Below are positions 23,107 through 33,234 of a stretch of 64,000 nucleotides of DNA, piece by piece. Position 1 is the stretch's first letter. Every line of letters starts with the position of its first letter. The stretch covers positions 32,225,556 to 32,289,555 of the forward strand of contig JAKSZT010054334.1 of the NCBI GenBank assembly GCA_026826555.1, read 5' to 3'. The notes below the pieces were generated by a model, which was not told the DNA's origin, did not search any database, and worked only from the letters and a program-made list of their open reading frames with translations. Source of the stretch: Tolypeutes matacus. Its lineage: Eukaryota; Chordata; Mammalia; Cingulata; Chlamyphoridae. The position numbers and the translations under genes were made by a program.

Positions 23107-23807
23107 GGACACATGCATGGTTTCTAATATAGCAAATGTTTAGCCTACCCTGATTATTACAAAATCAGGTCAGTGAGAATATTCGCATTACATTGATTTT
23201 TGAATTTTGAACTAGATTTGCATTCTTTATATATACCTTATTTGGTCCTGATGTTTACCTTATTACACAGAGCTGGATTTAATTTGCTAATGTTTTGTCA
23301 AGGATTTTTTTTTTTTTTTTTTTTTATTTATGTTCATGGGCATAGTGGCCAGTAATTTTTTGTTGTTGTTGTTAATGTCTTTGACTGATTTTGGTTTCCG
23401 AGTATTCCTTGTCTCATGAAATGACTTGAAAATGGTTCCATCCTCTTTTACTGGAATGCTTTCTGTAGAATTATTATCCATCTGGGTTTGGATTTTTTTT
23501 TTTTTTTTTTTTTTGTTAGGAAGGTTATTAACTATAAATGCAATTTATTTAATAGTTACAGGGCTATTCACAATATATATTTCTTCTCGAGTCAGCCTTG
23601 TTAGTTTGTGTCTTTGAAGGACTTCAGCTTTTTTGTCTTTAAGATATGAAATTTACTGGCATAACTGTGTTCATATTCCTATTTTTTAAAATAAAGCTTG
23701 TAGGATCTATTATGATGTCTCTATTCCTAATGCTAGTGAATAGAGCCTTTTCTCTTTTTGCCCTGATCAGTCTGGCTAGAAGTTTATCAAATTCATTGAT
23801 CTTTTTA

Positions 23808-23900
23808 TTTAATTTATTTTTAATTTTGTTATTTAAGTCTTTATTTTTGTACCTCAATTCTTTCATTACTGCCTCCTTTTTTAATATATGTTTTTTAATT
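23808..23900 (-). repeat. A-rich tail and possible 3' transduction of the chimeric retrocopy
   Basis: On the minus strand the L1 3' UTR runs into an A-rich stretch. About 33 non-A-rich bases follow (GGAGGCAGTAATGAAAGAAT and continuing to GTACAAA), then a second A-rich stretch to the duplication. Two tails with unique sequence between them is the form expected of a 3' transduction. Confidence 0.45.
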
Positions 23901-24080
23901 TTAAAGAAGCTTTAGATAATACAAATGTTACATAAAGATAAGGAATTCCCATATGCCCCACTCCGTCCCCCCCCCCAACACTTTCCTACATTAACAACAT
24001 CCTTCATTAGTGTGGTACATTTGTTACAATTGATGAACCCATATTGAAGCATTGCTACTAACCATGGACTACAGTTTACA
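23901..24080 (-). mobile_element. L1 3' UTR part of a U6-L1 chimera
   Basis: The plus strand shows AGAAGCTTTAGATAATACAA, TAGTGTGGTACATTTGTTAC and CTACTAACCATGGACTACAG, matching the L1 3' UTR copies at 18.3 and 59.4 kb. It abuts the U6 3' end with no gap. Together they form one insertion bounded by a direct repeat. Confidence 0.85.
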
Positions 24081-24188
24081 AAAAATATGGAATGCTTCGC
24101 GAATTTGCATGTCATCCTTATGCAGGGGCCATGCTAATCTTCTTTGTATAGTTCCAATTTTTAGTATATGTGCTGCCGAAGCAAGCAT
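24081..24188 (-). pseudogene. RNU6 (pseudogene): U6 snRNA retropseudogene (5' part of U6-L1 chimera)
   Basis: The minus strand gives an almost full-length U6 spliceosomal RNA of about 107 bases: TGCTTGCTTCGGCAGCACAT at the start, ACTAAAAATTGGAAC, AGATTAGCATGGCCCC, AATTTGCGAAGCATTCCAT, and terminal U residues. By eye it differs from U6 at roughly eight to ten positions, mostly CpG decay. It lacks an upstream U6 promoter (L1 ORF2 lies there). It is fused at its 3' end to L1 3' UTR. The fused unit is flanked by ATTGATCTTTTTA (23795-23807 and 24191-24203). It is therefore a chimeric retrocopy and not a functional snRNA gene. Confidence 0.93.
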
Positions 24189-27100
24189 TTATTGATCTTT
24201 TTAAAGAACCAGCTTTTGATTTCACTGATTTTTTTTTCCCTATTTTTTTTTTTCTAATTCATTGATTTCTGCTCTTATCTTTATTATTTCCTTTCTGCTG
24301 TCAGTTTAATTTTTTTTTTTTTTTCTATTTTCTTAAGATGGAAGCTTAGAACATTGGTTTGAGACCTTTTTGTCTTACAAGAAGGATATAATGCTATGAA
24401 CTTTATTAAGTTTTATTTTTAATTTTCACTCAGTTCACAATATTTTCTGATTTCCATTGTGGTTCCTTTTTGACTCTGGATTATTTAGAAGTTGTTGAAT
24501 ATTTGAGGATTTTGCAGATTTCTTACTGGTTTCTAGTTGAAGTCCATGATTTTCAGTTAACATGCTTTGTATTATTTCTGTTCTTTAAATTCTGCTAAGA
24601 TTTGTTTTATGGCCTAGAATATGGTCTATATTGGTGAATGTTCCATGTACACTTGAAAATACTGTATCCTGCCATTGTTAGGTGAAACATCCTATAAATG
24701 TCCGTTAGGTCAAGTTGGTTAGTAATGTTCTTCTATATCTTTACTGATTTTTTTTTTTCTTTGTTTTTTTGGTCTCCTTGTTCTGTCATTTATTGGGGAG
24801 GTGTGTTGAAGAATTGAAATCTCCAAATATAATTGTGAATTTGTCTCTTCTTTCAGTTCTATCAGGTTTTGTTTTATGTATTTTGAAGTTTGGTTATTAG
24901 GTGCATACACAATTAGGATTGTTATGTTGCCTTGATGAGTTCACCCTTTATTATTATGCAATATATCTCTTTTTTCCCCATGTAATATTTCTTATTGTGA
25001 CTTCTCTGTATTAATATCACTATTATAACTTTCTTTTGATTATTACTTTCGTGATCTATCTTATTGTAGCCTTTTACTTTTACCCTATGTCTTTATATGT
25101 AAAGTAGCTTTCTTGTAGACCTTATACCATTGGGGCTTACTTTTATTCCAATCTTACCATCTCTAACTTTTATTTGGAGTGTTTTGACCATTGGCATTAA
25201 GTAAAATTTTTGTATTATTGCGTTCCGATTTACTAACTTGTTTGTTTTTCATTTGTCTCATATGTTCTTTGTTCCTATTTTTCCTCCTGTTTCTTGGCTT
25301 CTTTAGGATTGATTATTTTTTAGTATTTTATGTTGACTCATTAGTTATATCTGTGATTTACATATTTAGTGGGGGTTGCTCTAGAGTGTACACTATACAC
25401 TCTTAACTTATCATAGTCTATCTTCAAATAATAGTGGACCATTTCCTGTATAGTATCAGAATCTCACAATCTTTTTCTTTTCCTTCTTTTGTGTTGTTTT
25501 CTACATACATTTTACTTATATACATATAAACCAAATAATTCCTAGTTACTGTCTTTTCTTTAAGCATTTAATTACCTTTAAGAGGTTAGAAATAAGAAAT
25601 TTAAAAAATATGTGCCAATATTTTGTTAGTTTCAGAAAGCTTCATTTCTTTGTTTAGATCTAAATTTCTATCTGTCATCATATTACTTTTGCCTAAAGAA
25701 ATTCCTTTAGGATATCATCTAGGACAGGTCTGCTAGCAATGATTTTCTCATATCTTGCTTGTCTGAAAATTTCTACTTTCCTTTGTTTCTGAAATATTTT
25801 GCTGGATATTGAATTCTGGATTGATAATTTCCCCCCATAACTTTAAAGATTTTCCTGCACTGTTAGCTGGCTTCAATAGTATCTGATTAGAAATCTGTTG
25901 TTACTCTTATCTTTGTTCCATTATATATAATGTTTCTGTTTCTACTCTGCCTTCAGGATTTTCTCTTTATCTTTGGTTTGCAGCAGTTGGATTGTGACAT
26001 GCCTAGACATATCATCATTTGTAATTATTCTGTTTGAAGTTCTCAAAGCTTTTTCTTAATCTTTAGTTTATTGTCCATCCTAATTTTTGATAATTTTCAT
26101 CCTTTATCTTTTTTGGATATTTCTTCTGCCCCATTTTCTTTCTCCTCTTTCTGGATCATAATGACAAATATATTAAACTGCTTGATATTGTCCCAAAGGT
26201 CTTGGCTGCTCTCTCCTACTCCTCCTTCATACTCTTCAGTCTTCAGTCTATATAATTTCTATTGATTTTTCCTCAGATTTACTGATTCTTTTGCTGTGTC
26301 CAGTCTGTTGTAAGTTCAGTGAAGGAATCTTTCATCTTTGATATAAATCATTCATTTCTAGTATTTTCATGTAACTTTCAAAAATTTTCCACTTTTTCCC
26401 TGAATTTTGCTATATGTTTCTGCATATCATCTACCTTTTTTCTCTAGGTTCTTTGACATTTTAATTATAGTTATTCTAAAGTCTGATAGATTCAACATCT
26501 CTGCTCTCATGGGGTCTGGTTATATTGGCAGGTTTCTCTTGACATTGGTAAGTTTTCTTGCTTTTTTAACGTGTGTCTTGTAAGTTTTGATTGACTATCT
26601 GGCATTATGTATACAAGAATAGTAGAGACTTAGGTAAATCATATTTATGCTAAGAAATGCATATGGTTTTATTCTGTATGGTGTTAGCATGAGTTTGGGG
26701 GTGGTGAGAGATGAGTCTATTTGGCGTAGATGTTCTGAGTTTGTGCTTTGTTTTTGCTATTGAACTGTCAGCTCACCATAAAATTCTAATTTCTCCAAGG
26801 ATTCATTGCTTTTACCTTGAGTCTTTTGTAACACCTGAGTGCCACAGAGTTTTTCTCATTATTTCTGCTTTATCCTTAATTTTCAGCCAACTCTGAACTC
26901 CCATTGACACAGGAGGACCTTTCTGTGTTTTTGCCTCTCTTCCAGCTGTACTCTGTGGAGTTGGATGGGATGAGTGGTCTCAGTTCTCCTCCAACGTCAG
27001 TCTTAGGCCAAGACCTGTGTACCTAAGCCTCAGCTGGAACTTTTTCAGCATCCCCAACTCTAACAGTAACTTAACTCTGCCTTGTGTCAAAGGGAGGCTT

Positions 27101-27238
27101 TTGTACAAGTGACTGTTTTATCCCTTCATCAGTATGACTGTTTTTTGTGTGTGTGTGAGTGCCGGGTTCTGGTCCGAGTAAGTTTTCCCTTAGTCACAGG
27201 AGCAGATGGGTTTTTACCTAGTCTTAGTGCAAATTAGG

Positions 27239-27260
27239 GGTGTGTGTGTGTGTGTGTGCG
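27239..27260 (+). repeat. (GT)n microsatellite
   Basis: About ten TG dinucleotides in a row. It probably lies in or next to the 5' region of the old L1. The surrounding 26.9-27.7 kb is moderately GC-rich and I cannot assign it securely; it may be L1 5' UTR. Confidence 0.9.
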
Positions 27261-27699
27261 CTTCTGTGTCTTCCTCAGCAGCTGCTGTTCTTTGCTTGGT
27301 GGGGGTTGGGAGGGATAGATAGAGGGTTTCCTGCCTCTCCCCCACTGGCAGGTGTCCTTTGCTTCTAATCCTCCAAAAGCAGCCAACATTTTCTGGGAGG
27401 GTGGTGGGAGTGTTTACTATCACACACTCTGTGGCAGATATCTTTTGCTTCATTTGAGAGTAGAGCCTTGGATAAGGGCAGATTTTGTGCCTCTGCCCCA
27501 GTGGTAGCTGATCCTTACCTGCATGCCTGTACCTCCAAGGGAGACTGTCTTAGGTTTCCTGTTTTTTTCCTCACTCTTTTGCTTCAGCTCTTGGGGGGAG
27601 GTTTGTGCAAAAGAGTGGGTGAGTGGCTGTGGATTATTTTTGCATCTGGGGCTCATGGTATAATAATTTGCTTTGTTGGCCCATATTAAGCCTTTTAAG

Positions 27700-28060
27700 A
27701 ATTTGTTAAAATTGTAGTGTTTTTTCCTTACCTGCTTTTGTGTGCGCTTACTGTCCTTTAATTATCTGCCAAAGACAATGTCTTGTTTTTTTTTAGGAAG
27801 GGGCTTATCACTCTTTGGAATCCAGTTCATTTGGTTGCCTTGTAACTTCAACACTTTGTATTCAGAAAACAGGGTTTGTAGATTCTTTGTGTTTTCTCAT
27901 TGTTGAGTGGGGTTGACATTTTTCTGCAGTTTTCTACGTACAGACCAATTCCATGTAGCCTTTCCACTTTTGACTACTGAAAATGGAATATTTTTTCCAT
28001 TGTCCTTTCCATCAATTTATTAGTATAATAGAGAAAAGTTATTGGTAATTTTGTGTATAT
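27700..28060. other. AT-rich DNA, unassigned
   Basis: No coding exon. May be further old L1 sequence, but no landmark is clear. Confidence 0.3.
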
Positions 28061-28065
28061 GTATG

Positions 28066-28578
28066 CATATTAGTCAGCTAAAGGGGTGCTAATGTGAAAT
28101 ACCAAAAATGGGTTGGTCTTTATAAAGACTTCTATTTGGGGTAGAAGTCCACAGATACCAGGCCATAAAGCATTAAGTTTCTTCTCTCACCAAAGTCCAT
28201 TGGAGCAAAACAGCTGCTGATGTTTGCCAGCGTTCAGGCTTCTTGGGTTCCTCTCTTCCCAGGGCTGTGTTTCTCTCCGGGCTTAGCACCTCTGGTTCCT
28301 CCACAAGGTCAGCTGTAGACTATCAGGCAAACAGCTCACTTCTCTTCTCCTGGGGTCTTCTTTCCAACATCAAAACTGCTTCTCAAAAACTGCTCCCTCT
28401 GTCCTTTGCCTTGCATTTTATATTCAATTCCCCCACCCATTAAGGGGTGGGGCTCAACGCCCTTCTGATGTAGCCCTAATCATAACTTAATCATGCCCAA
28501 ATTAACAGATCAGTTCACAAGCATGATCCGATTATATTTTTGGAATTCATAATTACATCAAATTGCCAAACGGCTACA
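28066..28578 (-). mobile_element. Solo LTR, MaLR/ERVL type, 5-bp TSD
   Basis: Member of a family also present at 31387, 41831 and 50771. On the minus strand it begins TGTAGC, carries an AAATAAA-like polyadenylation region near its 3' end and ends in the complement of CATATTAGTCAGC (family consensus end ACTAATACA). The duplication GTATG is exact at 28061-28065 and 28579-28583. Five-base duplications suit ERVL/MaLR elements. No internal retroviral genes. Confidence 0.85.
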
Positions 28579-28599
28579 GTATGTCTATGTCTACATGTA

Positions 28600-29960
28600 T
28601 GGTATTAGTATGTGAGAATTTGGCATAACTTTTTTATGAATGGCTTTTTTGAAATAGTCATCATCATATTTAAAAATGTATTTTATCAGATATTTTTATG
28701 ATCTTATTGATAAATCTTTTTTTTTTCTTTTTTAATTTGATGTTTTAAAGGAGTCTGTGGAGGATATATTGGTCTTGAACTATCCTTATTATGGAACAAA
28801 TCATGCTTCTTCATAAGTTGTTATTTATATATTACATTGCTTGATTCTAACTGCTAAATTGGAATGATATATGGAATATATTGATCTATAATCACAAGGG
28901 ACATTGATTTCTAATATTCTTTCTTGATGCTGTATCATATTTATTTTTGTGTAAAAGTTTTGGTGGTTAAATAAATGAATTGGGAAAATGTCTTTCTATA
29001 AACTGTAATTGGAACTGTCCCTTCCTTAAAGGCTGGCATGCAGGTGTGAATGCTTTGGATCATGTTTTTTTTTTTTTTTCTTTTTTATCTGTCTAGTGGT
29101 AGATATTTAACTACTTTTCCAGTCTATTCTGTATATTGATCTGTTAAGGTTTTTGAACTTCATTGTGGGTCAGATTCTGCTAGGAAATTACCCATTTGCT
29201 TAGGCTTTTAAATTTATTGCCTAAGGATAGCATGTAGTGTCTATCCCCTAGTAAATAAAATGTTTCTACTGTAACATGTTATTTTAAACCTAATATTGTC
29301 TAGTTTTTACTATTCTTTTTTCCTTAAATATTTTTACAGGCAATTTTTATAACTTTTTAATTAATATTTTAAAGCTGTTGGTTTTATTCTGTGTCCTCTC
29401 CCCACCCCCCAGGTCTTTTTTAAAAAAATATACTATACCCATGAAGATGTTAAAGTTAGAAATATCCTTCTGAGTAGTATATCATTTGCTTTGTATTATA
29501 TGGTTTATGGTTTTGTTTTGTTTTTTTTTTTTTGAAGAATTTATTCTTATTTCCATTGTTTCTACATGGTTTTTAATTATATTATTGGTTTCTCCTTTGA
29601 ATCAAAGATTTCTAGGTTTGTTTATTAATTTTTTAGTATTAAAAATATTTGTCTTTTATTTTTTACTTTTAAATTTTATTGATTTTATTTTTGAGATTCT
29701 ACCTTGTAAAACATTCTCACTTTTAAATCATTATGGTCCTCTTTGTAACTTAGTATATGTTTGGTTTTTATAAATATGTTATAGAAATTTGACTACTGGT
29801 GTTTTCTCTTTTGAGGAATGTGATGCTCCATTTTTCACCCACTAAGTTGAGTTTATTGATTTATTAAATTAATGTAGTAAAGTAACTACAGAGACTTTTC
29901 ATCTTACTGTCTGCTGGGATTTGTTGACTTGATTGCTATTATTCTTGCTCAGCATATAAG
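28600..29960 (-). mobile_element. Old L1 ORF2 fragments
   Basis: The plus strand contains GATATATTGGTCTTGAACTA and TTATGGAACAAATCATGCTT. These match the antisense of the L1 reverse-transcriptase region ('cttgaactatccttgcattcctggaataaa'). Further old L1-like antisense text continues to about 29900. Heavily diverged and without open frames. Confidence 0.5.
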
Positions 29961-30561
29961 GGAGTGAAATCTTGTTGCATTTTACCAAGTGGCTGCAGCT
30001 CCATGAATGTTAGTGCATGGACTGGCAGAACAGTAGTAGGCAGGCTTCACAGCCTTCTCTTAAATTCCAAGAAGCTTTCCTGCTTTCAGTTCACTTATAT
30101 TCTCCAAGCTTTGGGACAGAGAGGATTTCACCCATGTGTCAGTTTGTCTCTTTTGATAAGCAGATACTAAGAGTAGGTTAGATGTGCAGAAAAATTATTG
30201 TGGGAAAATGTTTGGGAAAGAGGAGAGAGCAAAAGGAGGGACATAGAATCTCCAGACTGTGATGCCAATCTGGCACCTTTGAAAGAAGAGAGGGAAGGAA
30301 GGATGTGTGGGTATGAAGAGTTTCTGACTGTAGTGTACTTGTGAGAAATTATCAACCAAGCCAATGGGAATTTTTTAAGCAAAGAATTCTCATTAAAGGA
30401 GTCCTGTGTTGGGCAGAAATGGACTGACCCTAGTACCCTCATTATGATCAGCTACAGGCTATGAGCATCTTAGGAGAAGCATAGCCTTGGCATCATGAAA
30501 GCTGTGATGGATTTGAAGATGTGACAATTAGAGCCCATCAATCTACTATGTTTTCCTTGTA
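29961..30561. other. Unique-looking DNA
   Basis: No repeat or gene recognised. The two small frames (68 and 91 codons) have no supporting features. Confidence 0.35.
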
Positions 30562-30566
30562 CAGGT

Positions 30567-31028
30567 CGTGATGGTTTGAAGCTGTATGGACCCCAGAAAA
30601 TTATATATTTTTTAAAAGTTAATCCATTCCCATGGGTGTGGACTCATTACAAGTAGGATTCTTTAGCAGGTAGGCTCTTAACTTCAGGGTAAGTCTTAAT
30701 CCTCTTACTGGAGTCCTTTATAAATGGAGGACTAAAAAGCCATAGACACCCTGAAAAAAGCTTGCTTCAGTGAAAGAGAGAAGCCACAGATGAAGCAGCA
30801 GATGCAGGACTAGCCACACGCCTGGAGGAGAGGGAGAGACAAGCAGGATGCTGTTATGCCCTGCCATGTGCCTGATCGCCCGCAGCTGCAACTTGGTGAG
30901 ATGGCATCTCTTGATGAGTCCTAGATTTGGACATTTTCACAACCTTGGAACTGTAAGCTTTTACCCTAATAAATTCCAGTTATAAAAGCAAACCTATTTC
31001 TGGTATATTTCATTAGCAAACAAAAACA
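30567..31028 (+). mobile_element. Solo LTR, MaLR type, 5-bp TSD
   Basis: Starts CGTGATGGTTTGAAGCTGTA (family TGTGATGG with one change) and has GGAACTGTAAGCTTTTACCC, then CTAATAAATTCCAGTTATAA as the polyadenylation region. It ends AAACAAAAACA. The duplication CAGGT is exact at 30562-30566 and 31029-31033. It belongs to the same broad family as the LTR at 51785. Confidence 0.88.
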
Positions 31029-31071
31029 CAGGTTTTCTTGAAGAGATATCTGAGTGGCAAAAGTCCATTGC

Positions 31072-31386
31072 CATTGTATTAGTGTACTAACAAATGGTAA
31101 CAAATTACTACAAACTGGGATACTTAAAACAACAGAAACTTATTCTTTCAGAGTTGTGGAAGCTGGAATTCCAAAATCAAGGTATCAGCAGGCTCATGTT
31201 CCCTCCAAACGCTGAAGGGAATAGTCCCTTCCATGCTTCTGGTGGCTGCTAGCAAAACTTGGCTTTCCTTGGCTTGTAGCTTCATCACTCCAATTTTCTA
31301 CCTTAATCTTCACATGGTTGTCTTCTCTGTGTGTGTCTGTATTCACACAACTTTTTTATAAGGACACCAGTCATTGGGTAGGGTCT
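31072..31386 (-). mobile_element. MLT1-type LTR, first part
   Basis: The plus strand reads AATTACTACAAACTGGGATA, AAACAACAGAAACTTATTCT, CCAAAATCAAGGTATCAGCA and TTATAAGGACACCAGTCATT. This is the reverse complement of an MLT1 LTR. It is interrupted at 31387 by a younger LTR and resumes at 32105. Confidence 0.8.
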
Positions 31387-32099
31387 TGTATTAGTCAGCC
31401 AAAAGGGTCCTGATGCAAAATACCAGAAATCTGTTGGCTTTTACAAAGGATATTTATTTGGGGTAGAAGCTTACAGTTACCAGGCCATAAAGCATAAGTT
31501 ACTTCCCTCACCAAAGTCTGTTGCCACGTGTTGGAGCAAGATGGCTGCAGGCAATCAGCCTCCTCCTTTCTCTTAAGGCTCCATGGTCTCAGCTTCTTCC
31601 AATATCAACTGTAGGCAGGGATAAGTCTTGTCTTTCTCCTGGGGCTCACTTCTCTCCAGGCTCATCTGCTCTGTCTCTACAAGGTCAGCTCTAGACTATC
31701 AAGCTCTCTAGGCATTGTCTCTCTCCCCAGGCTTGATTCTCTCTGGGCTCAGCTGCTCTCCTCTCTCCACAAGGTCAGCTGTAAACTCTCAGGTAAATGG
31801 CTTGTCTCTCTTCTCGGGGCCTTAATGGAACCTTCTGTCTTTCCTCATGTATCTGCTTCTCCTGCATGTTTACTCCCCAGGCTCCAGGATCAAAAATCTC
31901 TCAACTCTCTCCTTTGTTATGTCTTTTCTCTGTGAGTCCCCACCCACCAAGGGGAGGGGACTCAACACCCTACTGATGTGGCCCAATCAAAGCCCTAATT
32001 ATAATTTAATCAAGTAAAAGTGAAACCTCAGACAGACAAGTTTACAAACATAATCCAATATCTATTTTTGGAATTAATAAACAATATCAAACTGCTGCA
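31387..32099 (-). mobile_element. Solo LTR, MaLR/ERVL type, inserted in MLT1
   Basis: On the plus strand it begins TGTATTAGTCAGCCAAAAGG and ends CAATATCAAACTGCTGCA. The duplication GGTCT is exact at 31382-31386 and 32100-32104. The transcription strand is minus, judged from the AATAAA-containing end (complement of TTTATTTGGGGTAGAAGC). At about 713 bp it is longer than the 513-bp copy at 28066, owing to repeated internal CT-rich blocks. Confidence 0.9.
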
Positions 32100-32104
32100 G
32101 GTCT

Positions 32105-32163
32105 ATTCTGAGGTTCTGGTTGGGCATGAATTTTAGAGGCACACTATTCAATCCAAAACAGCC
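32105..32163 (-). mobile_element. MLT1-type LTR, second part
   Basis: TTCTGAGGTTCTGGTTGGGC, then TTCAATCCAAAACAG, completes the MLT1 that broke off at 31386. Part of the element was lost before or after the insertion. Confidence 0.65.
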
Positions 32164-33230
32164 ACCATAGCCTACTTGTGCAGAACCTCCCTCATCTTTG
32201 AGGCTCAAAGAGAGCAGGCAAATGTCTGTGAGGCCTGTGTTGACATATTCCCAGAGGCCCACCTATTTCTGTGGGCTCAGCTCTTTACAAAACTAACTTT
32301 TGAACCACACCTAGAGACTCTAAAGCTGGTCTCTGGGCTCTGCCCAGCCCTCCTGTGAGCAATACTCATATGAAGATGTAACCAAAAGGAAAAGCTCATT
32401 ATTCTGCCATTGTTGACCAGCAAATTGCAGTTTCGTATCGTTCAATGTACTAGTCTCCCACTGGGATTCCCTCAGAGCCGAAGGCTTTAGTTTCATTTGG
32501 TATGTTTGGCCACTGCATTTGTTTGGTTCAGGAATGGCAGGAAACTTAGATTTTGGAGTGGACACATAGCATGTCAGGTTCTGAGTACTGTCTTTTAGGA
32601 ATCTTCTCTGTCAGCTACATTCTTCATGTATTTCCAGCACCATCTCTTCTACATCTTGATTAATTTTAATTGGTTTGCTTTCATTTGGCTCTATAAATAA
32701 ACTAGGATATGGAAAAACTTCAAACACACTAAGGACCATCAAAGAGCAATATCTTGTGACATTCTTCACACAAGTAACTTTTGAGTAAGAAAAATACTAG
32801 CTCATTGCGGTCAGCTATTTTAACGAATTCATACTTCCTTGCAATAAAGGCCATTGAGAAAAGTCAATTTGTAAATTGTTTGTTGGAGGTGATAATGTAT
32901 CATAGAGACGTACTTTTTTCTGTTTCCATATCCAATCTTGAAACTTTATTGACCATAACTTAATATATTCAAGATGTGCTTGAGAATGTATTTATTTTCC
33001 ATTGCTCGAACTCACCAACCTTCACAGTTGGATTAGCCACTTCATCCTTCGTTCTTTTATCTAGAAAGAACTTGGATTAACTTCATGGACCAATGCTCTT
33101 CTCAGTAGTCTAGTTAAGAATTTTTTTTTTTTTCATTCAGAGAAATACTGAGCTTTCTTCTGCAATTAAACTGATGAAGTTCTTATAGTCAATCTTTATA
33201 TCTGTTTCAGTGGCCCTTTAGGACCTTATT
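32164..33230. other. Unique-looking DNA
   Basis: No recognised repeat. Short frames (60-81 codons) on both strands lack domain features. Confidence 0.35.
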
Positions 33231-33234
33231 TAAG

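Larger units (their letters stand above)
20560..26900 (-). mobile_element. Old, nearly full-length L1, disrupted by younger insertions
   Basis: Reading the minus strand from 26900 down, one sees a 5' region and then ORF1 (about 25600-26500; the plus strand carries antisense ORF1 text such as GCTGGATATTGAATTCTGG). ORF2 endonuclease and linker follow (24189-25500, with TTGATTTCTGCTCTTATC). Next comes the reverse-transcriptase region (about 22976-23794, with INEFDKLLARLIRAKREK in the minus frame at 23639-23866), and finally the 3' part (20560-22245). The reading frames are broken many times. Interruptions are at 21383-21668, 22246-22975 and 23808-24190. L1s supply the retrotransposition machinery; this copy is dead. 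Confidence 0.8.

Noticed and set aside
24081..24188. Functional U6 snRNA gene
   Set aside because: The copy is mutated at several positions, is fused to L1 3' UTR and has L1 coding sequence where the U6 promoter elements should be.
27214..27656. Minus frames of 68-79 codons
   Set aside because: Partly translate the (GT)n tract and moderately GC-rich L1-associated DNA. No recognised product.
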